DNA of 64,000 nucleotides from Myxococcales bacterium (GTDB lineage Bacteria; Myxococcota_A; Bradymonadia; UBA7976; UBA1532): NCBI GenBank assembly GCA_020633465.1, contig JACKDN010000028.1:1-64000 (forward strand), read 5' to 3'. Each line of letters begins with the position of its first letter. The first letter of the stretch is position 1. The notes beneath the pieces are model-generated. The model searched no databases and was not told where the DNA came from. It worked only from the letters and a program-made list of their open reading frames with translations. Positions 55,094 to 63,681 of this stretch are shown here, one piece after another. The position numbers and the translations under genes were made by a program.

Positions 55094-55225
55094 GGAGAAA
55101 CAGTCCGTCCGGTGGAGGCTGCACCTGTTCCACCCAACCTGCGGGTCGTGCCATCGCGGCGCTGGGCGGGGCACCCGACCGACCCGGCTTGACGCGCGGG
55201 GTGCCCGCCACGATGCTTCGCCGCC

Positions 55226-56176
55226 GTGGACGCCCGGACCGACGAGCAGGCGACGATGTTCGCCAACCGGCTGCGCAAGAACGCGCGGCATCGCCGCAAG
55301 TGGGCGCGCCGCGCGGGCGTGTCCTGCTATCGGCTGTACGACCGCGACATCCCCGAGGTGCCGCTGGCCGTCGACTGGTACGACGGGCGGCTGCACGTCG
55401 CCGAGTTCGTGCGGCCCGACGACCGCGACGCCGACGAGCACGAGGCGTGGCTGGACGTCGTCGTGGCGCGCGGGGCCGAGGCGCTGCAGGTGGCGCCCGA
55501 GGCGGTGTACCTGAAGCGGCGGCAGCGGCAGAAGGGCGCTTCGCAGTACGAACGGCAGGACGGCAGCGGCGAGCGCTTCGAGGTGACCGAGGGCGGGCTG
55601 CGCTTCTGGGTGAACCTGCGCGACTACCTCGACACCGGGCTGTTCCTCGACCACCGGCAGACGCGCGCGATGGTGCGGGCCGAGGCCGAGGACCGCCGCG
55701 TGCTGAACCTGTTCGCCTACAGTGGCACCTTCAGCGTCTACGCCGCGGACGGCGGCGCGCGGGCGACCACCACCGTCGATCTGTCGAACACCTACTGCGC
55801 GTGGGCGCGCGACAACCTGGCGCTGAACGGCCACGACGGGCCGCAGCACCGGGTCGAGCAGGCCGACGTGCTGACCTGGCTGGACGACACCTTCGAGCGC
55901 GGCGATCGCTTCGACCTGGTGGTGCTCGATCCGCCCACCTTCTCGAACAGCAAGCGCATGCGCGACACCTGGGACGTGCAGCGCGATCACCCCGAGCTGC
56001 TGGCCTCGACCCTGCGCCTCTTGTCCCACGGCGGCGTGCTGTACTTCTCGACCAACGCGCGGCGCTTCCGGCTGGAGCCCCCGGCCGGCGCGGCGGTGAC
56101 CGACCTCACCGCCGAGACCGTGCCCCCCGACTTCACGAAGCGCCCGCACCGCTGCTGGCGCATGGTGCGTTCATGA
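55226..56176 (+). CDS. rlmK: 23S rRNA m7G2069-methyltransferase domain protein, RlmK-like (316 aa)
   Basis: Homologous to the C-terminal half of E. coli RlmKL, which makes m7G2069. Shared blocks: MFANRLRKN followed by KWARRAGVSCYRLYD, KRRQRQKGASQYER, FWVNLRDYLDTGLFLDHRQT, the SAM motif VLNLFAYSGTFSVYAADGGA, TTVDLSNTY and VVLDPPTFSNSKRM. Start ATG-like codon at 55226 (MDARTDEQATMF). The gene lies upstream of, and overlaps by ATGA, the RlmL-like gene; in E. coli the order within the fusion is the reverse. Acts on the large subunit RNA in the cytoplasm. Confidence 0.9.
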   Translation: MDARTDEQATMFANRLRKNARHRRKWARRAGVSCYRLYDRDIPEVPLAVDWYDGRLHVAEFVRPDDRDADEHEAWLDVVVARGAEALQVAPEAVYLKRRQRQKGASQYERQDGSGERFEVTEGGLRFWVNLRDYLDTGLFLDHRQTRAMVRAEAEDRRVLNLFAYSGTFSVYAADGGARATTTVDLSNTYCAWARDNLALNGHDGPQHRVEQADVLTWLDDTFERGDRFDLVVLDPPTFSNSKRMRDTWDVQRDHPELLASTLRLLSHGGVLYFSTNARRFRLEPPAGAAVTDLTAETVPPDFTKRPHRCWRMVRS

Positions 56177-58281
56177 TCGGACCCCTCGTTCGCCGCGACG
56201 TCTTCCCGACGGCGCGCCCGCTGTACGCCACCTGCGACGCCGGCCTCGAAGACCTGCTGGCCGCCGAGATCCGCGCCCTGGGCGTGACCGAGGTGCACCC
56301 CGGCCACCGCGGCGTCGGCTTCATGGGCGATCGCGAGGTGCTGTGGCGGGCCAACCTGTGCCTGCGGGTGGCCAACCGCGTGCTGGTGCCGCTGGCCGAG
56401 TTCGACGCGGCCGATCGCGACGCCCTGTACGCCGGCGCGGCGGCGGTGGAGTGGTCGGACTGGTTCGAGTCGAAGCGCACCATCGTCGTCGACGCGAGCT
56501 GCCACGCGAGCGCGATCGACCACACCGCCTTCGCCAGCCTGGTGGTGAAGGACGCCGTCTGCGACCACTTCCGCGAGCTGGAGGGGCGGCGGCCCTCGGT
56601 CGACAAGCGGCGCGCCGACGTACCGATCAACGTGCGCCTGGATCACGACCACTGCGTCATCAGCCTCGACAGCAGCGGGTCGCGCCTGTACCGGCGCGGC
56701 TACCGCACCGAGGCCGGGCGCGCGCCGCTGAAGGAGACGCTGGCGGCGGCGATCCTGATGATGAGCGGCTGGACGCCCGAGCAGCCGCTGGTCGATCCGA
56801 TGTGCGGCGCGGGCACCTTCGTGCTCGAGGCCGGCATGATGGCGCGCAACATCCCGCCCGGGCTGCACCGGCTGGGCAAGCGCGGCGAGGGCTTCGCGTT
56901 CCAGAACTGGAGCACGCACCGCGCGGCGGCCTTCGAGCGCGTGGTGCGGGCGCTGCGCGACGACATCGAGGACAGCCTGCTGCAGCCCATCGAGGGCGGC
57001 GATCTGGACGACCAGGCGCTGGAGCTGGCGCGGCGCAACGCGAAGCGCTGCGGGCTGGCGGACGACGTGACCCTGTTCCGGCGGCCGCTGGGCGAGGCCG
57101 TGCCGCCCGAGGGCGCGCCGGCCGGCGTGGTGGTGGTGAACCCGCCCTACGGCAAGCGGCTGCGGCCAGGTGACCTGGACGGGCTGTACAAGGCGCTGGG
57201 GTACACGCTGAAGCGGCGCTTCGCCGGGTGGACGGCGCACGTGCTGGTGGGCAACGAGGCGCCGGCGCACCGCATCGGGCTGCGGCCGTCGGGCAAGATC
57301 CCGCTGCGCAACGGGCCCATCGACTGCACGGTGCTGACCTTCGACCTGTTCGCGGGGCGCGGGCCGGTGGACGCGGACGCCTGGGACAAGCACGAGGGCG
57401 ATCGGCCGGCGCGCCCGCGGCGGGACGACCGGGACGACCGGCCGGCGCGACCGCGGCGGGACGATCGGGACGACCGGCCGCGCGGCGACCGGCCGCGCGG
57501 CGACCGGGACGACCGGCCGGCGCGACCGCGGCGGGACGATCGGGACGACCGGCCGCGCGGCGACCGGCCGCGGCGGACGACCGGGACGACCGGCCGCGCG
57601 CAGCGACCGGCCCGCGCCGGGATGACCAGGACGACCGCCCGCGCGGCGACCGGCCAGCGCGGCCGCGGCGCGACGACCGGGACGACCGCCCGCCGCGGCC
57701 TCGGCGGGACGATCGCGACGAGCGGCCGCGGCGGGACGATCGGACGATCGGCCGCGCGGCGACCGGCCGCGCCAGGACGACCGGGACGATCGGCCGCGCG
57801 GCGACCGGCCGCGCAGCGATCGGCCGCGCAGGGACGACCAGGACGATCGGCCGCGCGGCGACCGACCGCGCAGCGACCGGCCGCGGCGGGACGACCAGGA
57901 CGACCAGCCGCGGGCGAGCGAGCGACCGCCGCGGCGATCAGGACGACCGGCCGCGCAGCGGCCGCGCGCGACGACCAGGACGACCGGCCGCGCGGCGACC
58001 GGCCGCGCGCCGCGGCGGACGACCAGGACGACCGCCCGCGCGGCGACCGGCCAGCGCGGCCGCGGCGCGACGACCGGGACGACCGCCCGCCGCGGCCTCG
58101 GCGGGACGATCGCGACGAGCGGCCGCGCCGAGACGATCGGGACGACCGCCCCCGCGCCGACCGGCCGCGGCCGCCGGCGGGCCGCACGCCCGGCGACAAG
58201 CCGCCGCCCCGCGGTCGGCCCGCGAACGTCGTGCCGCCGCGCAAGCACCGGCCGAAGCGCGATCAGGATCGCGAGGACTGA
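56173..58281 (+). CDS. rlmL: 23S rRNA m2G2445-methyltransferase, RlmL-like, with Arg/Asp repeat tail (702 aa)
   Basis: N-terminal THUMP domain (about 15-170, LYATCDAGLEDLLAAEIRAL) then the methyltransferase (about 185-400) with the SAM loop PLVDPMCGAGTFVLEAGMM and catalytic NPPY in VVVNPPYGKRL. These match the N-terminal half of E. coli RlmKL. From about residue 410 on, the protein is a long low-complexity tail of RPRRDDRDDRPRGDRP type. Within it the open frame leaves and rejoins the Arg/Asp frame, so the middle of the tail is read as Arg/Ala/Gly/Thr. The N-terminal 400 residues are certain; the tail sequence is doubtful. Confidence 0.88.
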   Translation: MIGPLVRRDVFPTARPLYATCDAGLEDLLAAEIRALGVTEVHPGHRGVGFMGDREVLWRANLCLRVANRVLVPLAEFDAADRDALYAGAAAVEWSDWFESKRTIVVDASCHASAIDHTAFASLVVKDAVCDHFRELEGRRPSVDKRRADVPINVRLDHDHCVISLDSSGSRLYRRGYRTEAGRAPLKETLAAAILMMSGWTPEQPLVDPMCGAGTFVLEAGMMARNIPPGLHRLGKRGEGFAFQNWSTHRAAAFERVVRALRDDIEDSLLQPIEGGDLDDQALELARRNAKRCGLADDVTLFRRPLGEAVPPEGAPAGVVVVNPPYGKRLRPGDLDGLYKALGYTLKRRFAGWTAHVLVGNEAPAHRIGLRPSGKIPLRNGPIDCTVLTFDLFAGRGPVDADAWDKHEGDRPARPRRDDRDDRPARPRRDDRDDRPRGDRPRGDRDDRPARPRRDDRDDRPRGDRPRRTTGTTGRAQRPARAGMTRTTARAATGQRGRGATTGTTARRGLGGTIATSGRGGTIGRSAARRPAAPGRPGRSAARRPAAQRSAAQGRPGRSAARRPTAQRPAAAGRPGRPAAGERATAAAIRTTGRAAAARDDQDDRPRGDRPRAAADDQDDRPRGDRPARPRRDDRDDRPPRPRRDDRDERPRRDDRDDRPRADRPRPPAGRTPGDKPPPRGRPANVVPPRKHRPKRDQDRED
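57401..58180 (+). repeat. GC-rich minisatellite-like coding repeat (Arg/Asp tail of RlmL)
   Basis: Recurrent units such as cggccgcgcggcgaccgg and cggcgggacgaccgggacga. The Arg/Asp/Pro reading changes phase at single missing bases, seen where CGGCGGGACGA becomes cggcggacga (57571) and CGGGACGATCG becomes cggacgatcg (57741), with at least one more change before 57970. Replication slippage or assembly error in such DNA is likely. Confidence 0.8.
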
Positions 58282-58303
58282 TCCGGCGAGCCGGGGCCGC
58301 GCC

Positions 58304-59281
58304 TCACTCCAGCGGCAGCAACGCCAGCGTGTGGGTCTCGAGGCCCTCCTCGGCCCACCGCTTCTTGTAGGGCATGTCGGTGCCCAGGTCGTACCAGCCG
58401 ACCCCCTCTTCGCACAGCCACTCGATCATCGCGAGCTGCACCAGGTTGCCCGGCGAGTGCTCCGCGTGCGCCTGCGCGAAGCTGACCTGCAGGCCGCGGT
58501 AGGTGTCGGCGAGGACGCCGCCGAAGACGTAGGCGAGATCCTCGTCGCCCCGCCGCGCGAAGACGGCGCGCAGGGCGCCGCGCGCCGCCAGGTGGTGCAC
58601 CATGATGTCGTAGAAGTGGCGCGGGGAGCCGTGGTCGATGCCCTCGCCGGCGCGGCCCTTCCAGCTCTGCCGCTCGACGGCCTGGATGCGCGCGTAGAGC
58701 GCCGCGGGGTCGGCCTCGCCGGTGGCGCGCTCGAAGCGCACGCCAGCGCCTCGGGCCTGACGCCACGCGCGGCGCAGGTTGGCGCGGAACCGGGACGAAC
58801 GGCGCCCGAGGAAGCCGTCGAAGCCGCCCTCGAGCGACGCGTTGCGCCGGGGACACGCGGGGCCCAGCCCCAGGCGGCAGTCGCGCGCGAAGGCCCGCAC
58901 GAGGCCCCGCCACACGTCGGCGTGCCGGTGCAGTCCGCTGAGGAAGATGCCCGACAGGCCGTCCGGCCGGGCCGCGATCATGTGGCGCAGCACGGCGACC
59001 GCCTGCGCGGGGTCCGGGCCCAGCAGGGGCGACGCGAGCCCCCAGCCCGCCTCGAGCGGCACGGCCACCCGCGCGCCGCTGCCGCTCTCGACCACCATCA
59101 ACGCGACGACGCAGTCGCCCGCGTCGTAGATGAAGGGCGCGGCGTCCGGCGCGAAGGCGCGGCGCGCGGGGAAGGTCCACGCGCTGCTGCTGCAGAACGC
59201 GTCGATGGACGGCGTGCGCGCCGCGAGGGCGTCGACGCGGTCCGCCTGCGCCTCGAGCTCGGAGAAGGTGAGCCAACCCAC
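58304..59281 (-). CDS. GNAT-like acetyltransferase (BioF2/Acetyltransf_6 type, 325 aa)
   Basis: Two half-domains in the manner of FemAB/BioF2-like GNAT proteins: FLSGLHRHADVWRGLVRAF in the first half, then SSRFRANLRRAWRQARGAGV and GVLADTYRGLQVSFAQAH with the C-terminal WYDLGTDMPYKKRWAEEG, which is typical of proteins adding amino acids or acyl groups to cell-wall or exopolysaccharide precursors. The GTG at 59281 (GWLTFSELEAQAD) is chosen because the open frame upstream covers the transhydrogenase promoter region; no Shine-Dalgarno sequence is visible, so the start is uncertain. Confidence 0.75.
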   Translation of the reverse strand: MGWLTFSELEAQADRVDALAARTPSIDAFCSSSAWTFPARRAFAPDAAPFIYDAGDCVVALMVVESGSGARVAVPLEAGWGLASPLLGPDPAQAVAVLRHMIAARPDGLSGIFLSGLHRHADVWRGLVRAFARDCRLGLGPACPRRNASLEGGFDGFLGRRSSRFRANLRRAWRQARGAGVRFERATGEADPAALYARIQAVERQSWKGRAGEGIDHGSPRHFYDIMVHHLAARGALRAVFARRGDEDLAYVFGGVLADTYRGLQVSFAQAHAEHSPGNLVQLAMIEWLCEEGVGWYDLGTDMPYKKRWAEEGLETHTLALLPLE

Positions 59282-59441
59282 CGGCCGAGTGTGCCAGATG
59301 CCGGCGGACGCTGTCTCGACCGCGCCGCGCGGCCGCTCGTCCGCCCCGGATTTTCTCAGCAGTGAACGCGCGTCCGTGGTAGACCGTTGCCGGCTTTCCA
59401 CCCGCCGCGGGTCCCCGCGGCGACGTCCCCGTGGAGGTCCG

Positions 59442-61016
59442 ATGAAGGTCGGTATCCCCAAGGAGCGCTTCCCGGGCGAGCGCCGCGTCGCGGCCACCCC
59501 GGATTCGGTGCAGCGCCTGCTGAAGCAGGGCTTCGCCGAGGTGCTGATCGAGCGCGGCGCGGGCCGCGAAGCGGCCTACGCCGACAGCGCCTACGCCGAG
59601 GCCGGCGCGCGGCTGGTCGACGACGCGGCCACCGTGTGGGCCGAGGCCGACCTGATCCTGAAGGTGCGCCCCCTCGAGGAGCACGAGGTGCCCCTCGTCC
59701 GCGAGGGCCAGCACCTGATCAGCTTCATCTGGCCCGCCCAGAACGAGGCGCTGGTGAAGGCGCTGGCCGCGCGCGGCGCCACCGTGCTGGCGATGGACTG
59801 CGTGCCGCGCATCAGCCGGGCGCAGAAGATGGACGCGCTGAGCTCGATGGCCAACGTCGCCGGCTACCGCGCGATCATCGAGGCCGCCAACGAGTTCGGC
59901 AGCTTCTTCGCCGGCCAGATCACCGCGGCCGGGCGCGTGCCGCCGGCCAAGGTGCTGATCATCGGCGCGGGCGTCGCGGGGCTGGCGGCCATCGCGGCGG
60001 CCAAGGGGCTGGGCGCCGTCGTGCGCGCCTTCGACACGCGCGAGGCCGTGCGCGATCAGGTGAAGAGCCTGGGCGGCGAGTTCCTCGAGGTGGACTTCGA
60101 GGAGTCGGGCGAGGGCGCGGGCGGCTACGCCAAGGTGATGAGCCAGGCCTTCATCGACGCCGAGATGGAGCTGTTCTACGAGCAGGCCAAGGAGGTCGAC
60201 ATCGTCGTCACGACGGCGCTGATCCCCGGCCGGCCGGCGCCCAAGCTGTGGCAGGCGCGCGCCGTCGAGGTGATGAAGCCCGGCTCGGTCATCGTGGATC
60301 TGGCGGCCGAGCAGGGCGGCAACTGCGAGCTGACCGTGCCCGGCGAGCGCCACGTCACCGAGAACGGCGTCATCGTCCTCGGCTACACCGATCTCACGAG
60401 CCGCCTGGCCAACACCTGCAGCCAGCTGTACGCCACGAACCTGACGCACCTGCTGTCGGACATGGGCGGCGGCGCCGAGTACCACGTCGATCACGACGAC
60501 GAGGCGGTGCGCGGCGCGCTGGTGCTGGACGGCGGCGAGATGATGTGGCCGCCGCCGGCCGTGGAGCCGAGCCCGCCGCCCAAGCCCAAGACCGAGGCGC
60601 CGCCCGCGAAGGTGGCCGAGCCGACGCCGCCGGCCAAGGTCGAAGAGAAGAAGAAGGGCGGGCTGCCGGTGGTCGTCGGCGTCGCGCTGCTGGCCGTGTG
60701 GCTGGGGCTGCGCTTCGGCTACACCGGCGAGGTCAGCGCCTCGAACACCTTCCTGCAGCACCTGACCGTGTTCGTCCTGGCCTGCTTCGTCGGCTGGCAG
60801 GTGGTGTGGGCGGTCACCGCCGCGCTGCACACGCCCTTGATGGCGGTCACCAACGCGATCAGCGGCATCATCATCGTCGGCGGCATCCTGCAGACCAGCG
60901 ACCACCTGACGGCCCCCACCTCGTTGTTGGGCGCGGCCGCGGTGCTGCTGGCGACGATCAACATCGCGGGCGGGTTCCTGGTGACCCAACGCATGCTCAA
61001 GATGTTCCGGAAGTAG
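59442..61016 (+). CDS. pntA: NAD(P) transhydrogenase alpha subunit (524 aa)
   Basis: Proton-translocating transhydrogenase, domain I plus membrane part. N terminus MKVGIPKERFPGERRVAATP, NAD(H) site VLIIGAGVAGLAAIAAAKGLG, then VIVDLAAEQGGNCEL. A Pro/Lys/Glu linker (about 385-425) leads into four membrane helices (VVVGVALLAVWLGLRFGY, HLTVFVLACFVGWQVVWA, AVTNAISGIIIVGGIL, AAAVLLATINIAGGFLV). It is the one-piece PntA (AA+AB). Pairs with the PntB gene 10 bases downstream. Confidence 0.95.
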   Translation: MKVGIPKERFPGERRVAATPDSVQRLLKQGFAEVLIERGAGREAAYADSAYAEAGARLVDDAATVWAEADLILKVRPLEEHEVPLVREGQHLISFIWPAQNEALVKALAARGATVLAMDCVPRISRAQKMDALSSMANVAGYRAIIEAANEFGSFFAGQITAAGRVPPAKVLIIGAGVAGLAAIAAAKGLGAVVRAFDTREAVRDQVKSLGGEFLEVDFEESGEGAGGYAKVMSQAFIDAEMELFYEQAKEVDIVVTTALIPGRPAPKLWQARAVEVMKPGSVIVDLAAEQGGNCELTVPGERHVTENGVIVLGYTDLTSRLANTCSQLYATNLTHLLSDMGGGAEYHVDHDDEAVRGALVLDGGEMMWPPPAVEPSPPPKPKTEAPPAKVAEPTPPAKVEEKKKGGLPVVVGVALLAVWLGLRFGYTGEVSASNTFLQHLTVFVLACFVGWQVVWAVTAALHTPLMAVTNAISGIIIVGGILQTSDHLTAPTSLLGAAAVLLATINIAGGFLVTQRMLKMFRK

Positions 61017-61026
61017 GGGGCGCGCC

Positions 61027-62415
61027 ATGGAGACCATGCTTCTGGGCCTGGCGTTCCTCGTCTCGAGCGTCCTGTTCATCCTCAGCCTGCGCGGCCTGAG
61101 CAGCCAGGAGACGTCGCGCCGCGGCAACGTCTACGGCATCGTCGGCATGGCGATCGCCGTCGGCGCGTTGGCCACGTCCACCGAGGTCGAGGGCTACGCC
61201 ATCCTGCTGCCCGCGCTCGCGCTGGGCGGCGTCATCGGCTACCTGATGGCCGCGCGCGTCGCGATGACCTCGATGCCCGAGATGGTGGCGCTGCTGCACA
61301 GCTTCGTGGGCGCCGCGGCGGTGCTGGTGGGCTACGCGAGCTACCTCGATCCGAAGCTGAACCAGGGCAGCGCGGTCTTCCTCGTCGAGGTGTTCGTCGA
61401 CGTCTTCATCGGCGCCATCACCTTCACCGGCTCGGTGGTGGCGTTCCTCAAGCTGAAGGGCAGCGTCAGCGGCAAGCCGCTGCTGCTGCCCGCGCGGCAC
61501 CTGTTCAACCTGGGACTGGTGACCGCGTCGGTGGTGCTGGGCGTGCTGTACGTGCAGGCCGGCGGCACCGACGGCCTGGTGCAGCTGGGCATCATGACCG
61601 TGCTGGCGGGCGTGCTGGGCTGGCACCTGGTGATGGCCATCGGCGGCGCCGACATGCCGGTCGTCGTGTCGATGCTGAACAGCTACTCCGGGTGGACCGC
61701 CTCGGCGGCCGGCTTCATGCTGCAGAACGATCTGCTGATCATCACCGGCGCGCTGGTGGGCTCGTCGGGCGCCATCCTCAGCTACATCATGTGCAAGGCG
61801 ATGAACCGCTCGATCTGGAGCGTGATCTTCGGCGGCTTCGGCGGCGACTCGGGCGGCAAGAAGCCGGCCGGGCCGGCGCCCGAGGGCGAGATCGCCGAGA
61901 TCGACGTCGACCACACCGTGACGGCGCTGAAGGACGCGAAGGGCGTGGTCATCGTGCCCGGCTACGGCATGGCGGTCGCCCGCGCGCAGCACGCCGTGCG
62001 CGAGCTGACCAGCCTGCTGCGCGACCGCGGGGCCAAGGTGCGCTTCGCCATCCACCCGGTGGCCGGCCGCCTGCCCGGGCACATGAACGTGCTCTTGGCC
62101 GAGGCCGACGTGCCCTACGACATCGTCCTCGAGATGGACGAGATCAACGAGGACTTCCCCGAGACGGACGTGGTGCTGGTGATCGGCGCCAACGACATCG
62201 TCAACCCGGGCGCGCTGACCGACGCGTCGAGCCCCATCTACGGGATGCCGGTGCTCGAGGTGTGGAAGGCCGAGCAGGTGGTCATCTTCAAGCGCAGCCG
62301 CGGCACGGGCTACGCCGGCGTCGACAACCCGCTGTTCTACGCCGAGAACGCGGCGCTGCTGCTCGGCGACGCCAAGGACTCGATGGACAAGCTGGTGTCC
62401 GCGCTGAAGGGATGA
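61027..62415 (+). CDS. pntB: NAD(P) transhydrogenase beta subunit (462 aa)
   Basis: Eight or nine membrane helices (VYGIVGMAIAVGALATSTEV onward, with MPEMVALLHSFVGAAAVLVG) followed by soluble domain III that binds NADP(H): VIVPGYGMAVARAQHAVREL, RFAIHPVAGRLPGHMNVLLA, VLVIGANDIVNPGAL and RSRGTGYAGVDNPLF. All blocks are canonical. Together with PntA it makes NADPH from NADH driven by proton motive force. Confidence 0.97.
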   Translation: METMLLGLAFLVSSVLFILSLRGLSSQETSRRGNVYGIVGMAIAVGALATSTEVEGYAILLPALALGGVIGYLMAARVAMTSMPEMVALLHSFVGAAAVLVGYASYLDPKLNQGSAVFLVEVFVDVFIGAITFTGSVVAFLKLKGSVSGKPLLLPARHLFNLGLVTASVVLGVLYVQAGGTDGLVQLGIMTVLAGVLGWHLVMAIGGADMPVVVSMLNSYSGWTASAAGFMLQNDLLIITGALVGSSGAILSYIMCKAMNRSIWSVIFGGFGGDSGGKKPAGPAPEGEIAEIDVDHTVTALKDAKGVVIVPGYGMAVARAQHAVRELTSLLRDRGAKVRFAIHPVAGRLPGHMNVLLAEADVPYDIVLEMDEINEDFPETDVVLVIGANDIVNPGALTDASSPIYGMPVLEVWKAEQVVIFKRSRGTGYAGVDNPLFYAENAALLLGDAKDSMDKLVSALKG

Positions 62416-63038
62416 GGGGCGGCTTCGGCCGGGTGCCGCGCTGCCCGCGGTGCGCGCTGCACGTCCCGTCCTGCCTGTGCGCCGAGGTCGAGCCCATCGC
62501 CACCCGCACGCGGGTGGTGATCGTGCTGCACGATCGCGAGGCCACCCGCACCAGCAACAGCGGGCGGCTGGTGCCGCTCACCCTCACCGAAGGGCACCTC
62601 TGGCTGCGCGACGACGCCACCGGCGCGCTGCCCGGCCCCTGGCCGGTGGCGCCCGGCGGCCGCGCGGTGATGCTGTACCCCACCGCGGCCGAGGTGCTGG
62701 CGCCCAGCGAGACGCCGCTGACGCTGGTCGTGCCCGACGGCAACTGGAAGCAAGCGCGCAAGATGGCCTGGCGCTCGCCCGAGCTGGCCGCGCTGCCCCG
62801 CGTGCGCCTGCCGCCGGGCCCGCCGTCGAACTTCCGCTTGCGCAGCCACCCGGATCCCGCGCGCGTGTGCACCTTCGAGGCGGTCGCCCGCGCGCTCGGC
62901 CTGCTCGAGGGCGAGGACGTGCAGCGGCGCCTCGAGGCGGTCTTCGACACCTTCGTCGAGCGCACGCTGTTCTCGCGCGGCGCGCTGGCCGCCGAGGACG
63001 TCACCGGCGGCGTCCCCGGGCAGGGGCCGGACGACTAG
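62412..63038 (+). CDS. DTW-domain protein, likely tRNA-uridine aminocarboxypropyltransferase (208 aa)
   Basis: DTW-domain family (TapT/YfiP). The N-terminal Cys motif PRCPRCALHVPSCLC is a typical zinc-like cluster, and VVIVLHDREATRTSNSGRL is the SAM-site strand. The signature usually written D-x-T-W reads VVPDGNWKQARKMAW here, with Asn in place of Thr. Known members add acp3 to U47 of tRNA. ATGA overlap with pntB; overlaps the convergent hydrolase by four bases. Confidence 0.85.
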   Translation: MRGGFGRVPRCPRCALHVPSCLCAEVEPIATRTRVVIVLHDREATRTSNSGRLVPLTLTEGHLWLRDDATGALPGPWPVAPGGRAVMLYPTAAEVLAPSETPLTLVVPDGNWKQARKMAWRSPELAALPRVRLPPGPPSNFRLRSHPDPARVCTFEAVARALGLLEGEDVQRRLEAVFDTFVERTLFSRGALAAEDVTGGVPGQGPDD

Positions 63039-63649
63039 ACCTCGGCCAGGCGGCGCGCGGCGTCGGCCATCAGGGGCAGGCTGTCGAGCAGGCGGTGGCC
63101 GTCGGCGACGGCGTAAAGGGCTCGCACGCCGGGCGAGCGCTTGGCGAGGGCCAGCGCGTTCTCCACCGGCACCGTCTCGTCGTGCAGACCGTGGATGATG
63201 ATCGTCGGGTGCGTCAGCACCACGTCGGCGGCGTCGCGGCACTGGGTCCACAGCGCGTAGGGCAGCATGACCTCGCGCCCCACGCCCTGGTGGTAGTACT
63301 GCAGGCTGCCCATCTCGGCCCACATGCTCATCGCCTCGTCGCCGAGCTGCTCGGACCACACCGCGTGCAGGCCGACCGCGGGGGCCATCAGCAGCACGCG
63401 CAGGTCGCGGTCGGGGCGGCGCGCGGCGGCGGCGGCCATCGCGAAGCCGCCCATGCTGGAGCCCACCGCCAGCCGGATGTCCGGATCGGCGTCGAGGGCG
63501 TCGAGCAGCACCAGCACCTGATCCTCGAAGCGCCAGCCGTTGGCGTACATGTGGGGGGCGATCACCTCGTAGCCGAGGGCCTCGCGCAGGAACCGGGGCT
63601 TGCGGCCGTTGGGCACGCCTTCGAAGCCATGGGCGAAGAGAACCTTCAC
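63035..63649 (-). CDS. Alpha/beta-hydrolase, YqiA/UPF0227-like (204 aa)
   Basis: Small alpha/beta-hydrolase: oxyanion region VKVLFAHGFEGVPNGRKP, nucleophile elbow VGSSMGGFAMAAAAARRP (G-x-S-x-G), and HGLHDETVPVENALALAKR with the acid, then ADGHRLLDSL with the catalytic His. The GTG start has GGGAGGTGA upstream. The pattern fits YqiA-type esterases of 190-200 residues. Substrate unknown. Confidence 0.85.
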   Translation of the reverse strand: MKVLFAHGFEGVPNGRKPRFLREALGYEVIAPHMYANGWRFEDQVLVLLDALDADPDIRLAVGSSMGGFAMAAAAARRPDRDLRVLLMAPAVGLHAVWSEQLGDEAMSMWAEMGSLQYYHQGVGREVMLPYALWTQCRDAADVVLTHPTIIIHGLHDETVPVENALALAKRSPGVRALYAVADGHRLLDSLPLMADAARRLAEV

Positions 63650-63681
63650 GTCGTCACCTCCCGTCGGCCATCCTACGCGCA

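Larger units (their letters stand above)
54642..55225. other. Gene-free interval with structured DNA (584 bp)
   Basis: No open frame here looks like a gene: translations are Arg/Pro/Gly-rich and overlap each other on all frames. The interval holds three strong inverted repeats (54933-54974, 55041-55070, 55074-55093) and a GCGCCC-GAA-GGGCGC type stem near 54853-54872. A structured RNA, a nucleoid-associated element or a dispersed repeat are all possible. Confidence 0.55.

Noticed and set aside
54659..55192. Open frame of 177 codons upstream of rlmK
   Set aside because: Arg/Pro/Ala-rich with no start signal; overlaps hairpins and other spurious frames on both strands.
57401..58180. Repeat array as CRISPR or as a non-coding satellite
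   Set aside because: Units have no spacers and continue the reading frame of RlmL; it is a low-complexity coding tail with slips.
59378..59391. TGG-N7-TTGC before the transhydrogenase gene
   Set aside because: Looks like a sigma-54 promoter but the GG-to-GC spacing is one base short (9 instead of 10), which is normally not tolerated.
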